DNA from: Clostridia bacterium
Lineage (GTDB): Bacteria; Bacillota; Clostridia; Oscillospirales; CAG-272
NCBI GenBank assembly: GCA_017481225.1
Contig: JAFUPM010000027.1
Coordinates: forward strand, 1 to 44,636
Reading direction: 5' to 3'
DNA length: 44,636 nt
The notes under the pieces: model-generated
Database searches by the model: none
The model's input: the letters and a program-made list of their open reading frames with translations, nothing else
What the model was told of the DNA's origin: nothing
Translations under genes and position numbers: made by a program
Shown: positions 8,898 to 16,075 of the stretch, piece by piece
Position numbering within the stretch: the first letter of the stretch is position 1
How the letters are laid out: every line of letters begins with the position of its first letter

Positions 8898-9234
8898 CCC
8901 GACCTCGTCGGGTATGAAATCAGCCGTAGGCTGTATGGCATCACGGCTCTGCCGTGGATGGAATCCCGACCTCGTCGGGTATATACTCCTTGCGAGCTTG
9001 CCGCTGTCGCGTCGACGTTTCACTCCTCTTTTGCTCTCGCAAAATGCTCGCGGAGCAATCGGCGCGCGGCTCACTTGTGCCAGCACAGATTCACTCGCGC
9101 TTGATTATCATCCGTCACAAACGAGTATATCTCGTTTTGACGAGTATATCATCAACGGGCTCGCCCGTTGTATATCATCCAAGCTGTGCTTGGTATATCA
9201 TCAGTCGCACAGCGACTGTATATACCCCCTGCAT
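8898..9234. repeat. Array of short palindromes with constant linkers (array A)
   Basis: This non-coding 340-base stretch is built from perfect small hairpins: CCCGAC/GTCGGG twice, CAGCC/GGCTG, ACGGC/GCCGT, AACGGGC/GCCCGTT, CCAAGC/GCTTGG, AGTCGC/GCGACT, and a longer one around 9115-9143. They are separated by GTATATCATC, TATGGCATC or GTATATACTCC. A complex 133-bp unit at 8980-9112 recurs at 21073-21205 with three changes. The array ends at the stop codon of the Prp-like gene. I see no gene in it. Confidence 0.88.
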
Positions 9235-9235
9235 C

Positions 9236-9577
9236 CTACTCCGTCACAAGCGCCACGTGCTCGGGATATATCCTCGACAGCATTATAAAGCCGTTGACAA
9301 CCGTAGCGTAAACCGTTTTTAATACGCTGTAGCATTGGGGCTTAGGCTTGCAGAGTATTCTTGCCTTACCCTCAGCATCGTCTCCTATGTATATGGTCGC
9401 CTCCTCCTCAAGGCAGCCGCCCTCGTCCATAGTCATAACACTCATAGCGAGAGTATTGGCAAGAGTCGTAGCCGCCGCGCACATAACGTCGAGTCCCTCC
9501 ATATTTCCGAGGTCACCGTGTCCGAGCATATCCACGCGAAGCTCTCCCCCCGCATCAGTAAAATAAACCTGTATCAT
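9236..9577 (-). CDS. Prp-like cysteine protease (DUF464-type), putative prohead/processing protease
   Basis: The 113-residue sequence fits the Prp fold: an N-terminal beta strand, then LGHGDLG with the catalytic-type His, then VMCAAATTLANTL with the catalytic-type Cys in a helix. Bacterial Prp trims the N-terminus of ribosomal protein L27. Phage homologues between portal and scaffold have been proposed to act on virion proteins. The two key residues are present here. It starts at ATG 9577 after GAGGTGAAGAA, 39 bases after the portal stop. Host Prp lies next to rpmA, so this gene is unlikely to be a misplaced host copy. Confidence 0.7.
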   Translation of the reverse strand: MIQVYFTDAGGELRVDMLGHGDLGNMEGLDVMCAAATTLANTLAMSVMTMDEGGCLEEEATIYIGDDAEGKARILCKPKPQCYSVLKTVYATVVNGFIMLSRIYPEHVALVTE

Positions 9578-9583
9578 TTCTTC

Positions 9584-9616
9584 ACCTCTTCACTTTTCAC
9601 TCTTCACTTTTCACTC
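9584..9616. repeat. CTTCACTTTTCACT tandem repeat
   Basis: A short direct repeat of CTTCAC/TTTTCAC units fills the gap between the portal stop and the Prp-like gene and supplies its leader. The same repeat type occurs at 22969-22994, where it encodes the last codons of another gene. Confidence 0.7.
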
Positions 9617-11575
9617 CTACCTCGGCACCGTAGTCTCCGCGCTTCTCGCCCTCGCCTTTTTGGTAACGTGGGACTCCTTGGCTACGACACCCTCCTTGTT
9701 CTGCTCGGGCATCTCGGCATCAGCCGCGGGAGCTGTGCCGCCCTTTGCCGTCACGCCGCCTCTCTGCTGTAATCCAAGCAGGCTCTCCGCTGCCCTGAGT
9801 CTCTCCGAGAGTACCTTAACCATCTCGTACATCGTGCCGTTACGGTTAATAAGCTGCCTCATCTTGTCTTTGTCGCGAAAATCCATCATCTCAAGCACCG
9901 CAAGCGACGCATCCGCCCTCGCAGGCTCAAAGAAGCCGGCATTGTAGAACTGCAGCGCCAGCTCGTTCTGCGCCATAGCGGAATAAGCGGAAGCCTTCTG
10001 CGCCGATACTGCAACGTCGTATATAGGCTCAAACTCGATAGACTTCCCGTCGGTCCTCGTCACTCGGCGGTTAGCCATATCCTGCCGGGATATCTGAACG
10101 TACTCGTTCATTCCTCTCTCACCGGTTATTCTGAAGGTGCGAGGCAACGTGTAGAATTCACGTATAAGCTCGATAATGCACCGCGCAACCCGCACGAACA
10201 CCCTGTAGGAATCGCTTATGGCGGAGCGCGACGTCTTGCCTGCCTGCTCCTGGAGCGCCGCAATAGCGGAGGCGGCAGTCACACCGGAGGGCGCGTTACC
10301 CGTCGTAACGTCGTGATTACCCGAGGTCTCCTTCATATGGTTAACCATCTGGCTCATAACGTTCATATACGTTTCCGCGTTCGCCGACGACTGCACCGTG
10401 CGGAAGTTGCTATCGTCAAGAGAGCCGGAAAACTTCACTATTTCCACGTTAGGGTCGGCAACGTCCTTTTCGTTGACTCCTGCCGATTCGCCTATATAGG
10501 TCTTTGACCTTGAGGAGCCGAGGACGTTGCGAAGCATAGCGCGCTTCGTGCGGTCCATAAACTCCTGCTCCGACTTTTCCGTGTCAATAAGTCCAAAGCC
10601 TGCAGGCGAGCCCTTGATGCTGTAGTAAACGTCGAAATAGAAGGGATACTCTCCGTGGGCGTATATTCCGTGAGGATAAGCCTCAGGATCGTTCTCGGTA
10701 GCAGAAAGCACAACCCCCTCGGCAAACTTGCACAGATGCAGTACTCCCGACTTCTTGTAGTACCAATCCACCACCTCAACCTTGCCGGAGGCATCTACGT
10801 AGTCGTCGCTTGTGTACTCCTCAATCGTACCCGAGAGAGCGCCGCCGCGGAGTCTGTCAGCAAGCTCGGGATAAGCATCAAGCAACGCCGAGCGCGATAT
10901 CTTCGTAACGTAGAAAAGGTTTTCGGAGTCCTGAATATCGTCAACTCCACCCTCCCAGAAAAGATTAAGGCAGTCAACCTCTCTCATTCCGATATCGCCT
11001 ATGCCGCGGAGCTTATCGGGGTCCCAATATACGTGATATATTCCCGTGCCGTGCTTGACCTTCGCCTGCGTTACGTCGTGGTAAATATCTACGAAATCGT
11101 TTTGCTCCAGGATTACGGGCAGCACCTGGGAGAGCATTTTCGCGGCTCTCTCATCCTCAAGCTCTCGGGGCAGCACCGCAACCGTAGGTATAGCATCCAT
11201 ATAGTCGGCATGCTTACTCTCTATGTTGGAGAGCAGCCACGCGGACTTTGGCTCTATATCGTCCTCGCCCTCGCCTCTTGGCTTTTCACCCTCAATCTCA
11301 TTCCAATGGCGCATACGCCACCACTCCTCGGCGGCAACCACGTGAGCATCAAAATTCGCCTTCTGAGCCTTATATTCCGCAAGCACCCTCTCAGCATATT
11401 TAACCTGTTCGGTACCGACGGGCAGCCCCTCCTCCCTGTCTTTTGCCCGCCTTGCGAGGAGGGGCTCCTCCCTCTCGGCGCCAAGACCTTCAGCGGCATC
11501 GGGGCTCACCGTTTGCATATTCATAGCCCGGGCAAGCACAGGCCCAAGGCTTACTTCTTCTCTTCTTACGTTCAT
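9617..11575 (-). CDS. Portal protein (podovirus type)
   Basis: This 652-residue protein is encoded right after TerL with a TAATG stop/start overlap, which indicates translational coupling. It has portal features: an N-terminal helical part with a WRMRHWNEIEG segment, a central beta/alpha domain with KHGTGIYHVYWDP, a long helical stem rich in Ala/Gln (SGVTAASAIAALQEQAG) at about residues 425-440, and a charged C-terminal crown. The LPRELEDERAAKMLS region is common in P22-like portals of gut phages. The portal forms the dodecameric DNA channel at one capsid vertex and binds the terminase motor. The last about 40 residues are low-complexity. Confidence 0.87.
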   Translation of the reverse strand: MNVRREEVSLGPVLARAMNMQTVSPDAAEGLGAEREEPLLARRAKDREEGLPVGTEQVKYAERVLAEYKAQKANFDAHVVAAEEWWRMRHWNEIEGEKPRGEGEDDIEPKSAWLLSNIESKHADYMDAIPTVAVLPRELEDERAAKMLSQVLPVILEQNDFVDIYHDVTQAKVKHGTGIYHVYWDPDKLRGIGDIGMREVDCLNLFWEGGVDDIQDSENLFYVTKISRSALLDAYPELADRLRGGALSGTIEEYTSDDYVDASGKVEVVDWYYKKSGVLHLCKFAEGVVLSATENDPEAYPHGIYAHGEYPFYFDVYYSIKGSPAGFGLIDTEKSEQEFMDRTKRAMLRNVLGSSRSKTYIGESAGVNEKDVADPNVEIVKFSGSLDDSNFRTVQSSANAETYMNVMSQMVNHMKETSGNHDVTTGNAPSGVTAASAIAALQEQAGKTSRSAISDSYRVFVRVARCIIELIREFYTLPRTFRITGERGMNEYVQISRQDMANRRVTRTDGKSIEFEPIYDVAVSAQKASAYSAMAQNELALQFYNAGFFEPARADASLAVLEMMDFRDKDKMRQLINRNGTMYEMVKVLSERLRAAESLLGLQQRGGVTAKGGTAPAADAEMPEQNKEGVVAKESHVTKKARARSAETTVPR

Positions 11576-13008
11576 TACGTCCTTCTCCTACTCTTGTTTA
11601 TCATATCAAGTGGGTCATACATAACCCTCGCCTCGTTTGCAACGCGGCGCAGTGCGGGAACAGGCCGCGCCATACACATATATCTCACCTCGTCGGCAAT
11701 ATGGTCCTCTCCCGTGGTATCCAGGTCCTCAACAAAGGTCTCGGAATGTACGAGAGTGGGTATAGTCCTTATAGCACTGCGGCAGGTCGTGAAGAAATAT
11801 ATCCTGGTATATCCCTCTTCGTCAAACTGCATACGGTTATGAACCTGCGCCCAGCCCGCAATACGCGCGTTATCTCCGGGCGTGAATATTACCTTGTTTT
11901 TAGCCGCCGTCGCCGCAATACTCTCTCCGCGGCTGGAGTCCCATATCGAGGGGTCGGCAATTCCGAGTATCTGCTTACCCCTCAGTAAGGGATGCTCCCT
12001 CTCAACTCTCGCAATCTCCTTGAATTGCTTGTCGGGCGGCCACTTAACACCCTCGTTAGGTGTGCCCGTACAGCCGTAAAGCTCGCATATTCTGTAGAGT
12101 ATCCCCTCCTCGTCGCACGCCCACCAGCCGCAGGAAAAGGGCTTAGCGGAGCCGAAGTCGTAGGAACGGTATATTTTCCAATGCGCGGGTATATCAAAGG
12201 GCTCGATAACGTGAGTCCACCGTCTGTCAAGGTAATGCTCGGGGTCGTTCTTCCACTCTGAGAAATACTGCCCCGTAAAGCTATCCCAATTGCCGTATAA
12301 GAGAGCCTCCCTCTCCGCCTTCGGCAGTGATGCCAGCTTTGTAAGATACCCGGGGTCGTTTGCAAGCAGCGCAGGATTATCAAATACCGTCGAGGGCACG
12401 AACACGCGTGAGCTCCACCCTATTTGTCGCTCACCGCTTGGCAGATTTATCTCCGCCCTCTCCCACATCGTCGAAAGAGGCGGCGCAGGCGAGACGAATC
12501 TCTCCTTTACCCAGCCGTGACCGATGCCCCCGGGGTTAGCCGTTGCTCTTATATAGCACCTTGTGCCCGGCCCGTTAGGTCTGTTACGGCTTTTTAAATA
12601 CTCGTATTCCACCTTTTCAAAGTGCGTCAGCTCGTCAAAGCCGATAAAGTCAAAGGCTTGTCCCTGATACTTAAATCGGTCCTTAGGCCTGTGCATATCG
12701 CCGAAAATTATCTTTACCCCATTTGGGAAAAACCAGGTATGCTTTGAGTCGTTGTAGTGCGCTCCCTTTTTGACTTTGGGATACAAAAGACAGCTTTTGT
12801 CTATAAGCTCGCGCAGCTCCGGATAAGTTTTACGGAAAATTATACCCTTGTAATGAGGTATATGTATCTGACGGAGAGCCTCCGCAATCATCGCGTCGCT
12901 CTTGCCGCCGCCTGCAGCTCCTCCGAAGAGTGCCTCGTCTTCACCACGCGACATAAACACCGCCTGCTTAGGCTGCGGACTCCAAACTACGTTATCACTA
13001 TTAACCAT
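11575..13008 (-). CDS. terL: Terminase large subunit (TerL)
   Basis: This 477-residue packaging motor has Walker A GGAAGGGKS (Lys36), Walker B FIGFDEL (Asp125-Glu126) and a coupling-type ATANPGG motif. The C-terminal nuclease domain contains YDFGSAKPFS and GIADPSIWD, which would supply the metal-binding acidic residues of the RNase H-like fold. It cuts concatemeric DNA and drives it through the portal. It lies between TerS and portal. The palindrome array at 13027-13141 separates it from TerS. Confidence 0.95.
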   Translation of the reverse strand: MVNSDNVVWSPQPKQAVFMSRGEDEALFGGAAGGGKSDAMIAEALRQIHIPHYKGIIFRKTYPELRELIDKSCLLYPKVKKGAHYNDSKHTWFFPNGVKIIFGDMHRPKDRFKYQGQAFDFIGFDELTHFEKVEYEYLKSRNRPNGPGTRCYIRATANPGGIGHGWVKERFVSPAPPLSTMWERAEINLPSGERQIGWSSRVFVPSTVFDNPALLANDPGYLTKLASLPKAEREALLYGNWDSFTGQYFSEWKNDPEHYLDRRWTHVIEPFDIPAHWKIYRSYDFGSAKPFSCGWWACDEEGILYRICELYGCTGTPNEGVKWPPDKQFKEIARVEREHPLLRGKQILGIADPSIWDSSRGESIAATAAKNKVIFTPGDNARIAGWAQVHNRMQFDEEGYTRIYFFTTCRSAIRTIPTLVHSETFVEDLDTTGEDHIADEVRYMCMARPVPALRRVANEARVMYDPLDMINKSRRRT

Positions 13009-13026
13009 TCGTTACCTCTTCGTTCC

Positions 13027-13141
13027 CTCATCAACGGGCACGCCCGTTGTATATCATCCGCTTTTTCGAGCATAGCTCGCTAAAGCGAGTATATCATCAG
13101 TCGCCGCGCGGCTGTATATCATCAACCGCAGGTTGTATATC
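13027..13141. repeat. Palindrome array B, running into the terS coding end
   Basis: Units are AACGGGC/GCCCGTT, a longer imperfect hairpin around GAGCATAGCTC, an imperfect CAGTCGC/GCGGCTG and AACC/GGTT, each followed by GTATATCATC or a close variant. From 13097 the repeats are translated as the last residues of TerS (IQPAVDDIQPRGD). Confidence 0.85.
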
Positions 13142-13600
13142 CCCTTCCTCCGGCGGCGTAAGCTGCTCAACGTCGGCGAGAATAACTACGCCTCCGGTAT
13201 CTTCATCCCCCGTCTCCGCGGGAGCCGACACCAGACCCTCCATAGCCCGTAGCTCCTTCAGTGAGGACACCAGCTGTCTTATTGCCAGAGTGTTTGTAGG
13301 CGATACCTTCTTTATGCCCTCCGCAACCTTGGCGGCGAGCTTATCCTGAGAGTCGTAGAGCTTCTTTATCCTCTTAACAGCCCCACGAGCTCGCTCCTCG
13401 GTGAGTTTTTCGAGAGTTTTTGTCTCAAGATTGTTCGCAAACCGTTCTCTTTTCCCTGCCCAGCCGTCCTCTTTTGCGCGACGATGAATCGCGGACGCGG
13501 AGATTCCGAACTCTTCACCGAGAGAACGGAACGAGGTCTCAGGCTCGGAAATATACCGATTTTTTACCGCGTTCCAATCAATATTCTTTTTTTCCGCCAT
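13097..13600 (-). CDS. terS: Terminase small subunit (TerS)
   Basis: The start at ATG 13600 is chosen because GAGGAGG lies about eight bases upstream; an upstream ATG would place that site inside the gene. The 167-residue product has an N-terminal helix-turn-helix (about residues 8-40: SFRSLGEEFG, then SASAIHRRAKEDGW), a helical oligomerisation region (about 45-125) and an acidic tail. TerS recognises the packaging site and loads TerL. The extreme C-terminus is encoded by the intergenic palindrome repeats, so it is probably recently acquired or dispensable. Confidence 0.85.
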   Translation of the reverse strand: MAEKKNIDWNAVKNRYISEPETSFRSLGEEFGISASAIHRRAKEDGWAGKRERFANNLETKTLEKLTEERARGAVKRIKKLYDSQDKLAAKVAEGIKKVSPTNTLAIRQLVSSLKELRAMEGLVSAPAETGDEDTGGVVILADVEQLTPPEEGDIQPAVDDIQPRGD

Positions 13601-13643
13601 ATCCGCGCCTCCTCTCTGCGTCAAAAACCACGCTTTTATCGCA

Positions 13644-13679
13644 ATTATATAACAAAAAAGGGCTCAATTTAAACCCCCC
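13644..13679 (-). promoter_or_regulatory. Putative late promoter with G6 box (copy 2 of 3)
   Basis: Leftward, G6 (13679-13674) is followed by TTTAAAT and, 24 bases after the last G, by a perfect TATAAT (13649-13644). It lies 44 bases before the TerS start. It aligns base for base with the elements at 8833 and 34326. Confidence 0.5.
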
Positions 13680-13708
13680 TAAAAATCTCGGGAAAACGAG
13701 ATTTTTTA
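13680..13708. terminator. Bidirectional intrinsic terminator (copy 2 of 3)
   Basis: ATCTCG pairs with CGAGAT, flanked by A- and T-runs. It would end leftward transcription of the replication operon just before the packaging operon. The stem sequence differs from copies 1 and 3 but pairing is kept. Confidence 0.82.
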
Positions 13709-13709
13709 T

Positions 13710-13800
13710 CCCGACCTCGTCGGGTATGGAATCAGCCGCAGGCTGTATGGCATCACGGCTCTGCCGTGTATGGAATCCCGACCTCGTCGGGTATATACTC
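13710..13800. repeat. Palindrome array C
   Basis: Four hairpins (CCCGAC/GTCGGG, CAGCC/GGCTG, ACGGC/GCCGT, CCCGAC/GTCGGG) in the same order as the start of array A, with linkers TATGGAATC, TATGGCATC and TATATACTCC. It sits between the terminator and the end of the rep gene. Confidence 0.85.
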
Positions 13801-13859
13801 CCCGTACCCCACGCCGAAAAGAACGGCGTTTCAATTCCGTTCTCTCCTGCGCCTATTCG

Positions 13860-14717
13860 CTATTCCCTCTTGCCTTTCTTCTCGCGCCGCCGCCGCATCC
13901 GCACGTGCAGGTACCAGCCGCCGTTTTCGCTGTTGTAGTTAGATTCACATCGTGAGAAGGAATATCCAGGATATATCTTCTCAAAAGCCTCACAGCTGGC
14001 GGAATCCACCGTAGCCAGCTCCTCAACTCTTTTCTGTGAGATATACCCCTCCCTGCTTTCGCACTCTGGACGGACAAGATTTTTTGAAGCGCTCCACCGT
14101 CTTGCTCCCTTTTTGCGATATTTCTTTTTCGATTTTTGCTCCTTGATTTCTCCGGTCTCAAAATTCACGTCATACTCAGAGAATAGATCCTCTCCGTCAA
14201 ACCAGTCAAGCTCATCAAATTGATTTGAGTTGTAATGAGCGAGACCTGCGATACCGTTTTTATCGAATTCCAGACGACGGGTATTTGCTGACCCTTTCCC
14301 CCATATTTTCTCAAGCTCGTCTCGTAAAAGCCCTCCTGTCATGACAATGTGAAAATGAAATCTTCCAGGGCCTGGAGCTATAACATATCGCAATTCGGGA
14401 AGCCCACGCTTTTTTCGGATCCTCTTCACTCTCCTAATAAAGTTTACCGCATCACTTGCCGCTGCTTCGTAAAAATCCGGAAGATGTTCATCATCATATT
14501 TAAGTGTTATTTCAGTATCCCCTGTCTCAAAATTTGCGTTAAGGAGTCTGATGAGTGAGTGCGTTGATTTTTTTTGATTTAATCGCCTTTGCATCGCGCT
14601 CGTGGGCTTATATTTAGCTCTGCGGCGGCTCTTTCCGCCCTTATGGAACGTGGGAAATATATCTATCTCCATATATTCGCCGCACTTATATATATTCTCG
14701 CGGTATCTGCACCTCAT
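13860..14717 (-). CDS. HUH-type replication initiator (G2P/Rep-like)
   Basis: This 285-residue protein carries FHFHIV with the metal-binding pair His121/His123, preceded by a TLKYDDEH strand (motif 1) and followed by HYNSNQ with a candidate nucleophile Tyr162. An RRWSASKNL segment at about residue 207 is typical of this phage/plasmid Rep family, as is the Cys-containing N-terminus (CRYRENIYKCGEY). HUH endonucleases nick one strand and stay joined to the 5' end to start rolling-circle-type replication. The usual Lys after the Tyr is not seen (YNSN), which is odd. It is the last gene of the early operon, with AAAGGAAAAGGAT before ATG 14717. No helicase or polymerase gene accompanies it. Confidence 0.78.
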   Translation of the reverse strand: MRCRYRENIYKCGEYMEIDIFPTFHKGGKSRRRAKYKPTSAMQRRLNQKKSTHSLIRLLNANFETGDTEITLKYDDEHLPDFYEAAASDAVNFIRRVKRIRKKRGLPELRYVIAPGPGRFHFHIVMTGGLLRDELEKIWGKGSANTRRLEFDKNGIAGLAHYNSNQFDELDWFDGEDLFSEYDVNFETGEIKEQKSKKKYRKKGARRWSASKNLVRPECESREGYISQKRVEELATVDSASCEAFEKIYPGYSFSRCESNYNSENGGWYLHVRMRRRREKKGKRE

Positions 14718-14743
14718 ATCCTTTTCCTTTCCGTAACCAAGTC

Positions 14744-15184
14744 TTAGTCTGCTCGGCTGTTCAAATGGTGATTTAGCCTGTTGCCTATATGTGAGTTAAC
14801 CGTAAACACGGAATTGTATAGCATCGTCCTGAGGTACGCCTTCACGTTACGTATCTCGTCGGTCTGACGCTCGTACTCCTCCATCACACACGTTATATGC
14901 TTGTGAGTTATCTCTCCGAACACCTCGGCTACTACGTGGCCGTCAAGCCACTCGCCGGATATGCGGATAGGCTTCTTGGGGTCCATCAGATATACCTCGG
15001 CTATGATCTTACACAGCTCGTGTGCCATATACTCCTCCTGCGCCGTGTAGCAGTCGGGATACTCCGCCTGTTCCTCTGCTCGGCGTATCGCCTCGCGGAA
15101 GGAGGGACGGGAGGGAAAGAGGGACGAGAGCATGCGCTGAGAGTATTCTCTCACGTCTTTTTGGTGATCTTCTCCAGGTCTCAT
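14744..15184 (-). CDS. DUF6017-like replication-associated protein
   Basis: The C-terminal two thirds of this 146-residue protein resemble the DUF6017 region found at the end of RepA_N-type initiators: an IRISGEWLDG strand, a helix containing ITHKHITCVMEEYE, then IRNVKAYLRTMLYNS, and a final NRLNHHL helix. Here it is free-standing without an initiator winged helix. It lies 26 bases upstream of the HUH Rep gene in the same operon, so a role in replication is likely. The start ATG 15184 has AGGAGACAGAAA. Confidence 0.65.
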   Translation of the reverse strand: MRPGEDHQKDVREYSQRMLSSLFPSRPSFREAIRRAEEQAEYPDCYTAQEEYMAHELCKIIAEVYLMDPKKPIRISGEWLDGHVVAEVFGEITHKHITCVMEEYERQTDEIRNVKAYLRTMLYNSVFTVNSHIGNRLNHHLNSRAD

Positions 15185-15313
15185 TTTCTGTCTCCTATTT
15201 CTTCGTGGTTGATTTGTTAAGATACTGATACCAGCCTGAACTCGCGCACACGCATACGCATATAACGCGAATTCAAAAGCTTAAATTTTTCCTTATTATT
15301 AAGTAACAGCACA

Positions 15314-15342
15314 GGCGCCCCGCGCCCACGCACGTAAGTGCG
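15314..15342. other. Two adjacent GC-rich inverted repeats upstream of the replication genes
   Basis: GGCGC/GCGCC (15314-15326) and CGCAC/GTGCG (15329-15342) lie within a non-coding, partly AT-rich 180-base gap just before the DUF6017-like and Rep genes. No T-run follows, so it is not a terminator. It could be a replication origin or Rep-binding site, but this is inference from position only. Confidence 0.35.
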
Positions 15343-15362
15343 ATTTAATATAAAGGTTGGCT

Positions 15363-15815
15363 TTATTCCGAGGGCGGCTCAACAGTACCTTCAAGCTGCT
15401 CCTTTGATACGTCAATTATGTTCTGCCTTATAACCCCGACAGCAACGTGCATATCGTCGGTAATTCCTTCACCGCTGTAGAGCTCGAGTAGCCTGTCCCT
15501 CATATCCTCCACAGCCGATTTTCTTGACAGCGAGCAAGCCTTCAATGCAATGCTTATCGCTTTATCGCCTTTGATACTTCCTTGCGCCATATCATAAATC
15601 TGACAGCACGCATCCCGCAAGGCTTTGTTTTCCCGGGTCAGCTCCTTATTTTCACCCCGCAGCTCCAAAATTACCTCATAGGCGAAATTGTGACAATTCT
15701 GAGACTGTGCTCGCTCGTCTTTGATAGCAGACTCGTATAAAGTGCACCCGAAGCAGCTCTCCCCGGGCTTGCACTTCCCAAGCGCCTCAATTTTCTCGTC
15801 TAACGTCATCTTCAT
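15363..15815 (-). CDS. Cys-rich coiled-coil early protein, unknown function
   Basis: In this 150-residue protein the N-terminus carries Cys residues in CKPGESCFGC spacing, with a further Cys at about 40, which suggests a small metal site. Residues about 45-70 (ELRGENKELTRENKAL) form a leucine-zipper-like coiled coil. The C-terminal half is helical. GGAAAGGAAAAA precedes ATG 15815. Not recognised. Confidence 0.5.
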   Translation of the reverse strand: MKMTLDEKIEALGKCKPGESCFGCTLYESAIKDERAQSQNCHNFAYEVILELRGENKELTRENKALRDACCQIYDMAQGSIKGDKAISIALKACSLSRKSAVEDMRDRLLELYSGEGITDDMHVAVGVIRQNIIDVSKEQLEGTVEPPSE

Positions 15816-15844
15816 TTTTTCCTTTCCAACGCCTCAAAGTAGGC

Positions 15845-15932
15845 ATTTCACGCCGCCCCGCGGTATTTCATTCGCACTCCGGGCGAATTTCACGCACAGC
15901 GGCGCTGTGCATTTCACTGCGGCTCTGCCGCC
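15845..15932. repeat. Palindrome array with ATTTCAC linker (array G)
   Basis: TTCGC/GCGAA, GCACAGC/GCTGTGC and GCGGC/GCCGC hairpins plus an imperfect GCCGC/GCGGT are separated by ATTTCA or ATTTCAC. The design matches the GTATATCATC arrays but with another linker. It overlaps the stop codon of the 53-residue gene at 15914. Confidence 0.75.
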
Positions 15933-16075
15933 ATCTCCTTCACCGACGTAATCTCGGCTTTCGGGTGCTTCATATAAAACCTCTTTTTCGCGTCGTACTT
16001 CGAGCGAGCGACAACCGTCACTTCCCTCTCGTATCCGGATACGGTTTTGAATTTAATCTTATATTTCTTTTCCAC
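15914..16075 (-). CDS. Small basic early protein (53 aa)
   Basis: A GTG start at 16075 has GGGAG about eight bases upstream and overlaps the end of the preceding 225-residue gene in another frame. The product begins MEKKYKIKFKTVSG and contains a VVARSKYDAKKRF segment. This beta-hairpin plus helix pattern (V.A.S..DAK) is common in very small phage early proteins. The last two codons fall in the palindrome array. Function is unknown. Confidence 0.55.
   Translation of the reverse strand: MEKKYKIKFKTVSGYEREVTVVARSKYDAKKRFYMKHPKAEITSVKEMAAEPQ

Noticed and set aside
8898-9234. CRISPR array
   Set aside because: The constant element is only about 10 bases and the variable parts are palindromes, not unique spacers; no cas genes are present.
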